A stretch of DNA of 64,000 bases from Chthonomonas calidirosea. Lineage in GTDB: Bacteria; Armatimonadota; Fimbriimonadia; Fimbriimonadales; Fimbriimonadaceae. The stretch spans positions 1-64,000 of the forward strand of contig CAMCWC010000008.1 in assembly GCA_945882415.1 (NCBI GenBank), read 5' to 3'. Of the stretch, positions 51,475-60,825 are shown one piece after another. Both the position numbers and the translations under genes were made by a program. The notes under the pieces were generated by a model. The model was not told the origin of the DNA, ran no database searches, and worked only from the letters and a program-made list of their open reading frames with translations. How positions within the stretch are numbered: the stretch's first letter is position 1; the number at the start of each line of letters is the position of its first letter.

Positions 51475-53517
51475 ATGCTCCTGCGGCACCAACATCGAAT
51501 CCTAGCATCGGCGCTGCTTCTCGCGTCTCTAGCTAGTGTTGCGTCCGCGCAACAGGGCATTCAACTTTCAAGCTTTCCGCTTCGCAGCGCCGCCGACGGT
51601 CGAAGCACCGTCACCATTACCGCCATCGTGCGCAGCGCGAATGGCTCCGTTGTTCCCGACGGTACGCTGGTGAACTTCACCGCGAGTCAGGGCCGATTTC
51701 GGCAGGACAGTGTCCCAACCCAGCGCGGCGTCGTTAATGCCGTCTACATTGCGGGCAATCTACCTGGCCTCGTCACCATCTCGGCCTCCGCATTGGCTGG
51801 AAATGTCCCACCGGCAACGCTACAGGTTGAGCTTGTTGCCGATCGAAGCCAACTGTCATCCGCGCAGGAATACATCGAAGTTTATAGCGATGGCTTCCTT
51901 GAGTACACCGCTGACAGTCGGTTCGTTTCCGCCACTACGCCAGATCAAGGCGTGAGCGTCCGATACCGCGACATCCTGATCAAAGCGGACGACGTCCAGA
52001 TCGACTCCGGCAACTACATTGTCCGAGCCAAAAACGCGCGCCTGCGCCACGGAAAGATCGATCAGGTGTTTGAAGAGCTGTACATGCAGCTCAATCAGCG
52101 CACGGGCCAGGGCATTACCGCGATGCCGAGCAGCAGTTGGGAGACTGTCATGTGGAACGGACATGGGCTGTCGTTCATGGAAAGCGATGGCGAAGACGGC
52201 TGGAAGCTAGCAGAGATTCGTCAGCGAGTTGTCCCGGTCGAAATTCAGTTCGGGAAACTAAAGTTTGTCAATCCAAAGACCTTTGATCCGGAACGTACGC
52301 GCTTCCAAGAACTCGAAGTCTCTCCGAGCACGATCCGGGCGAAGAAGGCAGTCGTATTTCCAAACCGCGGTGTCCAGTTCCAGAAGGCAGAAGTCTTCGT
52401 CGGCGATACAAAAGTTCTGTCGATGCCGATGTACGAGCTGAGTCAGTCAGCCCTGTCTCAGTCACCTCTCGTCACCGACCAGTTTGTGAGCATGTGGAAC
52501 AACTCGCTCACCGTCAACTATCCGTACTTCACCTCGGTGAAGCCCGGGCAGACCAGCCTGTTCCGATTCCGAACCGGTGAGCTCTACGGCCGTAGCTCGG
52601 TGGCCAGCCGTGGCATGTTCCTCGACTACGAGCTCAACTGGAACAAGGGAGATGAGCTCGACGGTTCCGTGGGCGTGCAAGGGCTTGGACGGAACGACTG
52701 GGTGGCCTCCGCGCGGCAGTCTTGGCAAATCGGCGACCGAGCCAATGCTTTCTTCCAGGCCCAGAGCCCCGGCTTCAACAGCGCGTTCGGCTCGTTTGGC
52801 GCTACCAACCAGTTCAATGGTTTTCAGGGTCAGTTCAACGGGAGCCTCAATAAGACTTTCCGCGGTCTCAAGTACACATCGCAAGACTACGGTCTTTCGC
52901 TTGAGAAGGACCCCATCAAAGTCGGGAAGCTTCCTGCCCAACTGAACATCGGGCTGAACGCTGCCTCCACGTCGAACAGCCTTCTGGAAACAACCGATCA
53001 AAGTACCGGCGTCTACGCCCGGCTGCAATCGAATGTCTTGGCCGTGCCCGGACTTGGCACGCTTCGGCTGGCCGGACAAGTTCGACAAGCCAACAGTTCT
53101 CGAACCGGGGGCCGAACGAGCTATCTCGGCACCGCGACCTTCTTTACGCCGGTCGCGCGCTGGGCGAGCCTGACTACTACTTACGACTATGTGCAAGATG
53201 GCGTGGAAGATCGTGTGCTGGGCAACCACCGCGTTTCCGTCCAAGGCTTCGCCCGATTGGGTCGCACAGAGCTAGACTTTAATGGTCTCCGAGCGCTCGA
53301 GGCCGATCGATTTACGCTCTATGGAAACCTTTCGTACTTCGTGAGCAAAATCTGGCGGCTTGGCTACCAATACACTTTCGACCGATTCAATGACTCTCAG
53401 TACCTGGATTACTTCGTCACTCTCGGCTACAGCATCGGCTGGAGGGAAGTGGGGCTTATCTGGTCTCGACAAACGAACCGTATTGGTTTCCAGATTCTCG
53501 GCTCTCGCATTTACTAG
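51475..53517 (+). CDS. Big1-domain LptD/OstA-like outer-membrane barrel protein
   Basis: This 680-residue protein has a signal peptide (ILASALLLASLASVASA), then an invasin-like Big1 domain (about 27-120: SAADGRSTVTITAIVRSANGSVVPDGTLVNFTASQG). A LptA/OstA-type beta-jellyroll follows (DILIKADDVQIDSGNYIVRAKNARLRHG), and then a C-terminal barrel of alternating amphipathic strands (e.g. YDYVQDGVEDRVLGNHRVSVQG, LYGNLSYFVSKIWRLGYQYTF) ending in ...GSRIY. This is the LptD layout with an added Ig-like module. It probably inserts lipopolysaccharide or another glycolipid into the outer membrane; that is inference from architecture. Confidence 0.75.
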   Translation: MLLRHQHRILASALLLASLASVASAQQGIQLSSFPLRSAADGRSTVTITAIVRSANGSVVPDGTLVNFTASQGRFRQDSVPTQRGVVNAVYIAGNLPGLVTISASALAGNVPPATLQVELVADRSQLSSAQEYIEVYSDGFLEYTADSRFVSATTPDQGVSVRYRDILIKADDVQIDSGNYIVRAKNARLRHGKIDQVFEELYMQLNQRTGQGITAMPSSSWETVMWNGHGLSFMESDGEDGWKLAEIRQRVVPVEIQFGKLKFVNPKTFDPERTRFQELEVSPSTIRAKKAVVFPNRGVQFQKAEVFVGDTKVLSMPMYELSQSALSQSPLVTDQFVSMWNNSLTVNYPYFTSVKPGQTSLFRFRTGELYGRSSVASRGMFLDYELNWNKGDELDGSVGVQGLGRNDWVASARQSWQIGDRANAFFQAQSPGFNSAFGSFGATNQFNGFQGQFNGSLNKTFRGLKYTSQDYGLSLEKDPIKVGKLPAQLNIGLNAASTSNSLLETTDQSTGVYARLQSNVLAVPGLGTLRLAGQVRQANSSRTGGRTSYLGTATFFTPVARWASLTTTYDYVQDGVEDRVLGNHRVSVQGFARLGRTELDFNGLRALEADRFTLYGNLSYFVSKIWRLGYQYTFDRFNDSQYLDYFVTLGYSIGWREVGLIWSRQTNRIGFQILGSRIY

Positions 53518-55315
53518 TCTGGCCCTCGCGGGAACGGTTTCCGCACAACCCTTTGGTCGATTCGGCTACGGAAAAACCCCGTTCCACGACCTCGTGAAGT
53601 TTCGAAACGACGGCATCGAGTCGGAAGGTTCTGAGTTCCTATCGTTTGCGGCACCCCTTGAAGAGCGCAAGATCTTCAAAAGCTCGAACATGGAGCAGAC
53701 GGTCGGGTTTAAAGTAGCTCCGGATTGTCCGTCTAAATTCAAAATCTCGCTCACCGCTCCGGGCTTCTCCATGTTTGCGGATGGAAAGGTGACCCTCGGT
53801 TCCACCGCCATTGGCGCACCGTATCTCACTTGGTCCGAAGGGTCGGTGCGGCAGGATGTCCCAACTCCGGCCGTTTCGTGGGTCGTCCTATCTTTCTCGC
53901 CGAAGCAACCGGCGTACATTTTTGGCTTTCCAGACACACCCGGCGCGATGACCATCAAGGGAAAACCAGGGAACTGGAGCGTTGAGCTCGCCCCTCGCAA
54001 AGGTTGGATTCGGGTCGGGCGTGTGCCGGCAGTTGTGGGCACAAACTCGGCCGCTTCCTTGGGGCAACTGAAGCTCGCTGCCCAAAAGCTCTCTTGGCTC
54101 TTCGTCCAGCCAGCTCCGGCAATCCTGCAAACCAAAGTTGGGGCGAACAACAACTCGATTCAAGCGACCTGGGTCTTTGATCGGCCCGGTGCAATCCTGC
54201 CTGCGCCTTTGTTCCTTGCCCGCCTAGATGGACTCAACGTTCGGGTGCTGAGCAAGTCCGAGCGGATCAGCCCGCGCGGACCGCTGGGGCCGGTTGAAGT
54301 GCTCATCGGAAAGGAGCTGATTGTCCAGTTTCCGCTCAAACGAATCCCGACGGGGCGACCGGTGACCATTGGGTCGCCAACTACATCTCCGCCAGGCACG
54401 GTCTCGCCGCTTGATGTCCCGAGCATCGCCGAGCTTGCGTTCGAAGCGATCCCCGCATCGCGCGATCCAGAAGTCGTCAAGACGGCAGAGTCGGCCTACT
54501 CCGAGTTTCTCAGTCAAGTGAACTTTGCCGCCGAACCGAGCACGCAAACCCAGTTGCCGTTTCTGGAATCCGGACAAGGAGCAGACATTGCATCTGCCCA
54601 TGCCCTTCTGACGCAAATCCTCGTTTCGGCCAAGCGCGCATCCTCGGAAGAGAACTCGCTGTTCACCGGACTTATCTGGGGGCAGGACTGGCTGACTTGG
54701 AAGTTCTCTTCTCCAGATGCTGCAATCAATCGCAGAGTGGGAGCCTTTGCCGCGATCACTGGAGCATTTTGCCCAGAGCCCGAACGAAGGCTCAGCGCCG
54801 CGATGTTCGAAGCCGGCCTTGCGGCCGATCGAGGATTCCTGCGTTGGCAGAATCGCCAACAAGCGAGCCCTGCGGTCCGAACCATCGTGCCGGACCTCGT
54901 CGAGCCGATGTGGAACGTCCGAAAGACGATCTACGGCTATACCAAAACACCAGGACCCATCGAGGCGGCAGACCCATTCGTGATGCTTCTTCGATCGCCC
55001 ATTCGGGCTTATGCCGATCCTGCATTTACGATGGTCAAAGATGAATCTGGACTTGTGTGCACCTGGTCAGCATTACAGCTGAGAAATCAGGGGCTCGCGT
55101 TTGCTTCCAGCGCTCCGATCAATTTTCGTGCCGTCTCAAACCTGTCGGAACTCACAACGACAAGTGCCCTCGGAATTGCGGAGGTTCGGTTTACGCCGGA
55201 AACTACCGGGCCATGCACCGCGAAGTTGGATTGGCCTACTTGGGCGCCGGATATTCCGGCTTGGGCTCCGCCGCCTCGCTACTCTGAAACTCCGCGGCCA
55301 ATAGATCTTCGTTGA
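53483..55315 (+). CDS. Exported protein of unknown function coupled to the LptD-like gene
   Basis: This 610-residue protein starts at TTG 53483, inside the last 35 bp of the barrel gene, which gives a signal peptide (VSRFSALAFTSLALAGTVSA). I recognise no family. The body is beta-rich in its first half and more helical later (residues ~325-510), with several tryptophan-rich motifs. The tail is Pro/Ala-rich and overlaps the convergent nadB gene by 80 bp. Coupling to the barrel gene suggests a shared envelope role. No ATG or GTG in frame gives a better start. Confidence 0.75.
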   Translation: MVSRFSALAFTSLALAGTVSAQPFGRFGYGKTPFHDLVKFRNDGIESEGSEFLSFAAPLEERKIFKSSNMEQTVGFKVAPDCPSKFKISLTAPGFSMFADGKVTLGSTAIGAPYLTWSEGSVRQDVPTPAVSWVVLSFSPKQPAYIFGFPDTPGAMTIKGKPGNWSVELAPRKGWIRVGRVPAVVGTNSAASLGQLKLAAQKLSWLFVQPAPAILQTKVGANNNSIQATWVFDRPGAILPAPLFLARLDGLNVRVLSKSERISPRGPLGPVEVLIGKELIVQFPLKRIPTGRPVTIGSPTTSPPGTVSPLDVPSIAELAFEAIPASRDPEVVKTAESAYSEFLSQVNFAAEPSTQTQLPFLESGQGADIASAHALLTQILVSAKRASSEENSLFTGLIWGQDWLTWKFSSPDAAINRRVGAFAAITGAFCPEPERRLSAAMFEAGLAADRGFLRWQNRQQASPAVRTIVPDLVEPMWNVRKTIYGYTKTPGPIEAADPFVMLLRSPIRAYADPAFTMVKDESGLVCTWSALQLRNQGLAFASSAPINFRAVSNLSELTTTSALGIAEVRFTPETTGPCTAKLDWPTWAPDIPAWAPPPRYSETPRPIDLR

Positions 55316-56783
55316 AGTGCAGCCCAATATTGCGGTCTCGGAGCAACGCCCCGCGAACAACGTGCTGAGCGGCGAGCATCACGTTTCGGCTTTCCACCGG
55401 ATACCGCGCGAACGGTGCGGTAGGTAACTGGTGGTACCGATGGAGAGTTTCGGCAATCATCTTTTCGGCGGCGCGCAATCCCTCAAAGTTTCGGACGATG
55501 CCGACGTGCTGGGTCATCATCTTCTGCAAAGCACGACGAAGCCGAATGGCTTCGGTCTCGTGAATGCATGGAGGAGCCTCGCCTTCGCCGAGTTTGCGGA
55601 ATGGCTCGTCTCGAACCGCTCGAGCCGCCGCGTCTGAAAAGACCATCGCTTCCAAGAGCGAATTGCTGGCTAGGCGGTTTGCGCCATGAACCCCGGTGCA
55701 AGCGACTTCGCCACTGGCATAAAGTCCAGGCAAACTCGTGCGGCCATCTAGGTCGGTCACTACGCCTCCGCATGAATAGTGTTGAGCCGGAACCACCGGG
55801 ATCCATTCCTTGTCCATCTCGATTCCAATACTCAGCAAGCGCTCGTAGATGGTCGGGAACTCGTGGTGAATACGGGCCGGATCAAGGTGGGTGAGGTCGA
55901 GATAGACGCACCACGTTTCGTGCTTCTTGATTTCTGAATCGATGGCGCGGGCGACGATATCTCGTGGGGCGAGTTCTAGCCGTTCGTCGTAGTCGTACAT
56001 GAAGCGCCGCCCAAGGTGGTTGCGCAAGGTCGCTCCCGCACCACGAACGGCCTCTGTTATTAGGAAGCTCCGCATCTGCGGGTGGTAGAGCGTGGTCGGG
56101 TGGAACTGCATGAATTCCATCTGCGCGATGGTTGCTCCGGCCTCGGTTGCCAAGGCAATGCCATCCGCCGTTGCAACCGCAGGGTTGGTGGTGTGCTGGT
56201 AAATTTTTCCGCTTCCGCCGGTGGCCAGCATGACGGCTCGGCAAGAGAACGCCGCTTCGCCGACATCTTCGATGTTTGCAACCACGCCCGTACACTCGCC
56301 ATCGCGAATGAGCAGGTGGGTGACGAACGCACGCTCAATGACGGTGATGTTCGGATTCGTGCGAACGGACGCGACGACCGCGCGCTCAACTTCCGCGCCG
56401 GTTCGGTCGGCAGTGTGAACAATTCGGTTGCGGCTGTGGCCGCCTTCTAGGCCGAGGTCGAGCACACGGCCATTGGAATCAAAATCCGCGCCGAGATTCA
56501 CGAGCCATTCGATGGCTCGAGGAGCGTTTTGAACGAGGAATCGGACCGCCTCGGGATCACAAAGTCCGGCGCCGGCGATGAGCGTGTCTTGCTCATGCAA
56601 CTCCCAAGAGTCGGCTTCTCCAACCGCAGCCGCGATGCCGCCTTGCGCCCACTTGGTGTTGCTGTCGGTAATGTCGCTCTTCGTAAGAACACAAACCCGT
56701 CCGTGCTCGGCAACCTTGATGGCAAAACTGAGCCCGGCGATTCCGCTGCCGATGACAATGTAGTCGTACTGGTAAGTGTCCAT
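55236..56783 (-). CDS. nadB: L-aspartate oxidase
   Basis: NadB oxidises L-aspartate to iminoaspartate for quinolinate and NAD synthesis. The 515-residue flavoprotein has the FAD motif DYIVIGSGIAGLSFA, SNTKWAQGGIAA, LGLEGGHSRNRIVHTADRTG, MLATGGSGKIYQHTTNP, MEFMQFHPTTLYHP, RRFMYDYDERLELAPRDIVARAID and the C-terminal LPGLYASGEVACTGVHGANRLASNSLLEA. Its ATG lies 10 nt behind the glycosidase stop, so the two may be co-transcribed. The 3' end overlaps the convergent exported-protein gene by 80 bp. nadA and nadC are not in the window. Confidence 0.96.
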   Translation of the reverse strand: MDTYQYDYIVIGSGIAGLSFAIKVAEHGRVCVLTKSDITDSNTKWAQGGIAAAVGEADSWELHEQDTLIAGAGLCDPEAVRFLVQNAPRAIEWLVNLGADFDSNGRVLDLGLEGGHSRNRIVHTADRTGAEVERAVVASVRTNPNITVIERAFVTHLLIRDGECTGVVANIEDVGEAAFSCRAVMLATGGSGKIYQHTTNPAVATADGIALATEAGATIAQMEFMQFHPTTLYHPQMRSFLITEAVRGAGATLRNHLGRRFMYDYDERLELAPRDIVARAIDSEIKKHETWCVYLDLTHLDPARIHHEFPTIYERLLSIGIEMDKEWIPVVPAQHYSCGGVVTDLDGRTSLPGLYASGEVACTGVHGANRLASNSLLEAMVFSDAAARAVRDEPFRKLGEGEAPPCIHETEAIRLRRALQKMMTQHVGIVRNFEGLRAAEKMIAETLHRYHQLPTAPFARYPVESRNVMLAAQHVVRGALLRDRNIGLHFNEDLLAAEFQSSEAAEPKPEYPAPK

Positions 56784-56793
56784 TTGCCCGGCC

Positions 56794-59019
56794 CTACTTG
56801 CGATTTACTCGGATCGCAAGGTCCTTCTCGAAGCTAGGTACGGGAATGCGAACGGCTCCGTTCGCACTGACCGAGACATTTGCCCGTTTGAATATCTCGC
56901 CGGTCCAAGTGTCCCAATACTGAACTTCCCACCGTCCAGGAGCTAGCCCCTTCAAGCCGAGCACGGCGGGAGCCGACTTCGCGAACTTTCGCTTCTCCTC
57001 AATCACCGCTCTCCAGCTTCGGCCGGTCGGGCGCATCCATAGGAGCGAGTAGTCGCGGCCGTTCAATGCCCAGACGTCAATCGCGGGCTTTGTCAGTTTG
57101 ACGGCATCCTTGAACCGGTACGAGACTTGAATCCAGTCGTTGCCATTGTTTCGCACGGCCACGGAGTGAGCTCCAGGCGAAAGGTCAACCCCATACTTTC
57201 CGTTGTACTTTTTGACGATGGCGCCGTCAATCGCGTTTTCTGCCGCGGGAAACGGTTTTGCGGCGACGCGCTCGTTGTCTACCCAGATTTCCAAGCGACC
57301 ACCACCGTAGCCGGACACCCCACGCACATCTACTTCGAACCGTGTCTTGCGCTCGAAGTTTACGGAGAATGCGACGGGGTTGTGCCAGGTCGGATGGTTC
57401 CGCTGACCATGTAAGAGTCCCGAAACCGGCACGTTACCAGTAACCGCTCCGGTGCGGGAGATTTTGACCCGCTGCGGCTGGTTTTGCGGCGCGGGTTCCC
57501 AGGCCTCCGGTCCACCCGAAATCTCAATGTCTTGATAAGATGCAACCTTCGGCTTGGTTTCAAAAGCTAACGTTGGTCGGGTCACGCGGAACTCTTCTTC
57601 CGCGAAGTTGATTCCCTTTGTGAACTCGCTAACGGGCTTGAAGAGCTTGAAAAGGTCTTTCGGAGCGATGAAGTTGTCCCACCACCACGGCATTGCGGCT
57701 CCGGCACCGCCGGTGACCACGGAGGCCCACATCGGGTCGTGGATCTGGAGACCGGTTGGGTCTTCTTCGGCTCTTGGTCCGGCCCAATCCGCGCCTATTT
57801 CGCCAACGTAATGCGGCTTGTCGAGGCTGGCCTTTCGAACTTGCTGATTGATAATCGTGCCGACGATATCGGGGCTGGAGTAATGGTGAGTTTGGACGTA
57901 ATCCATCTCGGGCATGCCGTCAATGTCTCGAACTCCAGTGGCAGCGGAGAAGCTGGTCGTTTGGAGATGCTTATAAGGGTCCAGGCCCCGTAAAACGGTC
58001 GACATCCGTTGGTGCCATTTTTTGACGGTCACGGGATCAAAGTCGGTTGTAATGTCGCATTCGTTCCAGAACTCCCACGCGAACATGTTGGTGTACGCAC
58101 CGTACCGAGCGACCAGGTAGCGGAGCTTATTTTGGTAGAGCCGGTCCATTTTGGCGTCGGTCCAAAAATCGCTCCAGATTCGCAGCGGCCCGCCGTGATC
58201 GCGGTTGTGGGGCGTCTGTTCCCAATAGTTAAAAGAGTCACGCTGGCGCAAGATGTTGAAGCTATCAATGCAGAGCTTGATATCGATCCCTTTCTTAGCC
58301 GCGGAATCCAGCACGTAGTCAATCTTCCAAGCCCTGCCAAGATCGAACTGACCCATCCCTAATCCTTCCTCCGCTTTGCCTTTTCGCTCGATGCCGAAGG
58401 TGAAGATCTCGGGCGAGAGCCAGAGGCGACCGAAGTTCGCCCCGTTCGCGGAGAGCTTGGGTAGCCAGTCATCGTAGTCGTACGTCCCGCGAGGACCAGC
58501 CCAGCACAGATTCGTGCCGATAGGGAAGACGGAACTACCATCCGTTCGGACAAAGTAGCGTGGATCTTTTCCGCCAACGGCAACGAATCCGGGCGCGGTG
58601 CCCTTGCTTACGGTAACGGTTTGGGCGGGCGTGAGGAAAGTGTCGTTTTGGTCTTTGAACCGAACTCGAACCTGGTAAGTCCCGGGTTCCGTTGGAGTCC
58701 AGCGAACTTTCCAGCCCGGCGAGCCGGATCGGGTGAGTTCTTCGGTATCGCCGTTTAGTCGTCGTTCAAACGGAGCCGTCCAGAAGCCGGGAACGCTAAA
58801 CTTCCGCTCCGAGTTTTCGACCAGCAAATCTAGGGCGGCGTCTTGCGGATCGAATGGGTTATTAAATGTTCCCTTGGCGTCGATGGCCATTTCGAACATC
58901 TCGAAGGTTTTGAGAGAAGGAATCGCCGGCGCGACGACCTCCAACTTGTACACCTGCGTATAAGGCGTTACCAACTTGGTTTGGGCGGCGGAGTAGGCAA
59001 TGGCCAGGCAGGTGATCAT
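56794..59019 (-). CDS. Exported GH5-like glycoside hydrolase with DUF5060 domain
   Basis: This 741-residue enzyme has an N-terminal signal-like segment (MITCLAIAYSAA), a DUF5060 Ig-like domain (FEMFEMAIDAKGTFNNPFDPQDAALDL ... GWKVRWTPTEPGTYQVRVRF), and a TIM barrel from about residue 150. The barrel has RTDGSSVFPIGTNLCW, NFGRLWLSPE, FAWEFWNECD with the likely acid/base Glu, and YVGEIGADW with the likely nucleophile Glu. Beta domains close the C-terminus. It probably cuts a beta-linked polysaccharide outside the cell. TACACT lies 11 nt before the ATG. Confidence 0.88.
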   Translation of the reverse strand: MITCLAIAYSAAQTKLVTPYTQVYKLEVVAPAIPSLKTFEMFEMAIDAKGTFNNPFDPQDAALDLLVENSERKFSVPGFWTAPFERRLNGDTEELTRSGSPGWKVRWTPTEPGTYQVRVRFKDQNDTFLTPAQTVTVSKGTAPGFVAVGGKDPRYFVRTDGSSVFPIGTNLCWAGPRGTYDYDDWLPKLSANGANFGRLWLSPEIFTFGIERKGKAEEGLGMGQFDLGRAWKIDYVLDSAAKKGIDIKLCIDSFNILRQRDSFNYWEQTPHNRDHGGPLRIWSDFWTDAKMDRLYQNKLRYLVARYGAYTNMFAWEFWNECDITTDFDPVTVKKWHQRMSTVLRGLDPYKHLQTTSFSAATGVRDIDGMPEMDYVQTHHYSSPDIVGTIINQQVRKASLDKPHYVGEIGADWAGPRAEEDPTGLQIHDPMWASVVTGGAGAAMPWWWDNFIAPKDLFKLFKPVSEFTKGINFAEEEFRVTRPTLAFETKPKVASYQDIEISGGPEAWEPAPQNQPQRVKISRTGAVTGNVPVSGLLHGQRNHPTWHNPVAFSVNFERKTRFEVDVRGVSGYGGGRLEIWVDNERVAAKPFPAAENAIDGAIVKKYNGKYGVDLSPGAHSVAVRNNGNDWIQVSYRFKDAVKLTKPAIDVWALNGRDYSLLWMRPTGRSWRAVIEEKRKFAKSAPAVLGLKGLAPGRWEVQYWDTWTGEIFKRANVSVSANGAVRIPVPSFEKDLAIRVNRK

Positions 59020-59252
59020 GGCTTGAGTGAAGTGTAGCCGGAGTGATGCAATATTGACCGGTCCGAAAGTTGCAGAAGTTAGATATATCTGGTGCTAATA
59101 AATCAATGACAGATATAACGAATTCATGATAAATCTATTGGTAATCCTGAAGACGCTCTGGAATTGTTAAGAAGTTCCTAACAAAGCGGGCGCGCGAAGG
59201 CGTCATCACATTTCAGGGCCCGCCAAATTGAGGGGCGCTGATCTAAGTAACC
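59020..59252 (+). promoter_or_regulatory. AT-rich regulatory region with imperfect palindrome before the pseudopilin
   Basis: The 233-bp gap is AT-richer than its surroundings. It holds AGATATATCT (59080-59089) and the near-perfect 21-bp inverted repeat TTGTTAAGAA-G-TTCCTAACAA (59164-59184, one mismatch), a candidate operator about 70 bp before the start. The immediate upstream region GAGGGGCGCTGATCTAAGTAACC has only a distant GAGGGG. No gene is seen here. Confidence 0.5.
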
Positions 59253-60170
59253 ATGAAAAAAGCCTTCACGCTGATTGAGCTGCTCGTCGTTATCGCAATC
59301 ATTGCGATCCTCGCTGCGATCCTATTCCCGGTGTTCGCCCAAGCGAAGGCTGCCGCCAAGGCTGCCGCAAATCTAAGCAATCTCAAACAGATTGGCCTCG
59401 CACATCTGCAGTACTCAGCTGACTACGACGACAGCTTTGCCCTTGCCGTGCGTTTCGAGTCGCTAGCCAACCAGCAAGCAACTTTCAACCTGCTGCCAAC
59501 TACCACGACCACGCCAGCGGGCGCCATTCCTTGGACGGAATCGGTTTTCCCATACACCAAGAACCGAGACATTTACACGTCTCCACTTGAAGGCGCCGTA
59601 GGCGGAACGGGCATGGCACGAGCCTTTGCCCAGTCGAACTACTTCGGCGTCGTCCCTTCGGCGGCGGCTATCCAAGCCGCAAACAACATTGCGGCACCGT
59701 TCTTCCTGACGAACCCCTACGGTTCGGCGCGAGTAGACGGACCGTTTGGCTATGCCGTTGAAGGCGGAGCCTCATTCCCATCTCTCTCGCAGACGGCGAT
59801 CGAGGACCTTTCCAACAAGATCATGGTCTCCGATGCCGGTGCCTACGATCAGGGCTTCTTGACCACTCCAGGTGCTTCGACCTTCGTTCAGGGAACCGCA
59901 ACTACTCCGGCAGTCTTTACGGCTTACACGCCATCAAGCTGGACCGGAACGGTTTACACCGGACCTTGGGGCCGAAAGAACACTTCGGGCGGCTGGGGCG
60001 GCGGAAAGACAAATGTCTTCACCGTCGGACAAGCAGGCCAGTCCACTTACGCAGCAGCTGACGGATCGGCACGATCCCAGAACATCGGGCAGGTCTATGA
60101 AGTCCGCACGATCGATGGAACGGTCGGCAACGTAGCCTTCATCAAGCTCTACGCCGGCGCGACTCAGTAA
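59253..60170 (+). CDS. Pseudopilin (DUF1559-like)
   Basis: This 305-residue protein begins [20 protein letters not shown], with the prepilin peptidase site A/F-T-L-I-E and the helix [18 protein letters not shown]. The head is followed by [23 protein letters not shown] and a variable beta-rich body. The C-terminal [17 protein letters not shown] resembles the H-x9-DG motif of the family, with Gly in place of the His. It is the second such pseudopilin in the window and is monocistronic. A long hairpin follows it. Partner assembly genes (secretin at 63.5 kb) may be linked. Confidence 0.92.
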   Translation: MKKAFTLIELLVVIAIIAILAAILFPVFAQAKAAAKAAANLSNLKQIGLAHLQYSADYDDSFALAVRFESLANQQATFNLLPTTTTTPAGAIPWTESVFPYTKNRDIYTSPLEGAVGGTGMARAFAQSNYFGVVPSAAAIQAANNIAAPFFLTNPYGSARVDGPFGYAVEGGASFPSLSQTAIEDLSNKIMVSDAGAYDQGFLTTPGASTFVQGTATTPAVFTAYTPSSWTGTVYTGPWGRKNTSGGWGGGKTNVFTVGQAGQSTYAAADGSARSQNIGQVYEVRTIDGTVGNVAFIKLYAGATQ

Positions 60171-60188
60171 TTTGGGTTAAGAAAAGTT

Positions 60189-60228
60189 ACTTGGAGCCCC
60201 GCCGAGCTAAATCGGCGGGGCTCCAAGT
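60189..60228 (+). terminator. Very long terminator hairpin
   Basis: A perfect 17-bp stem (60189-60205 with 60212-60228, ACTTGGAGCCCCGCCGA) has a 6-nt loop GCTAAA and is followed by TCGTTT. It ends the pseudopilin gene; the RNHCP gene ends at 60233 on the other strand. Confidence 0.85.
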
Positions 60229-60232
60229 TCGT

Positions 60233-60619
60233 TTAAGGGGCTGTTCTCTGCTCGTGATGGAGATGTTCCAGCGGGAACGGTGGTCGGGCTAGCGGTTGGA
60301 CCGCAAGCGAGAGAAGGACATGGGCGTTGTCGTCGCCCGCGATACGGTTGCTCCGGAGCACGCCGCAAGTTCGGCATCGGTGAATGAGGGCCCATTCTCC
60401 GCCTGTGCGAACCCAAACGGAGATCGGATCCATCACTCCGCCGCATCGGGCACTTCGATCACCCGGAACTTCGTCAAGGTGAACGCTGTGCAAGCACTCG
60501 GGACAGTGATTTCTTTGGCTCGTGCCGATTCCGCTGATCGGAATAGCGAAGCCGCAATGACGACAAGTGAAAGTTTGATTTTGTGGTTTCAAGAATGATC
60601 GGTAAATGTGATGCGGCAC
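60233..60619 (-). CDS. RNHCP domain protein
   Basis: This ~128-residue protein matches the RNHCP family (PF12647): a CxxC pair (TFTCRHCGFAIP), the naming motif RNHCPECLHSVHLDEVPGDR, CGGVMDPISVWVRTGGEWALIHRC and CGVLRSNRIAGDDN. Six to seven cysteines suggest zinc binding. Function is unknown in the family. No ATG starts the frame; GTG 60619, TTG 60631 and TTG 60592 are candidates, and the last is closest to the conserved core. Confidence 0.88.
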   Translation of the reverse strand: MPHHIYRSFLKPQNQTFTCRHCGFAIPISGIGTSQRNHCPECLHSVHLDEVPGDRSARCGGVMDPISVWVRTGGEWALIHRCRTCGVLRSNRIAGDDNAHVLLSLAVQPLARPPFPLEHLHHEQRTAP

Positions 60620-60633
60620 CGACCTTCGCAAAG

Positions 60634-60825
60634 GACGGCTAGATGCAAAGCCGAATCAGAACAATTTCCATAACCACACTCCTAGTCTAGCAGTGAGCAG
60701 CAGAATATGCAAGCGCAACTCTCGCGGACGATCGTTCTCGGAAAGCAGCCGAAGGGTACGTAGGATGACGTCACAAAGCACATACCTAAAAGGCATCTTT
60801 CCGAGATGGAGAGTTGCGGGATCGG
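60634..60825. other. Gap without a recognisable gene
   Basis: Between the RNHCP and regulator genes I see no coding frame with family features, no hairpin terminator and no clear promoter. A short leftward frame over 60656-60856 overlaps the regulator end and looks like chance. Confidence 0.5.
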
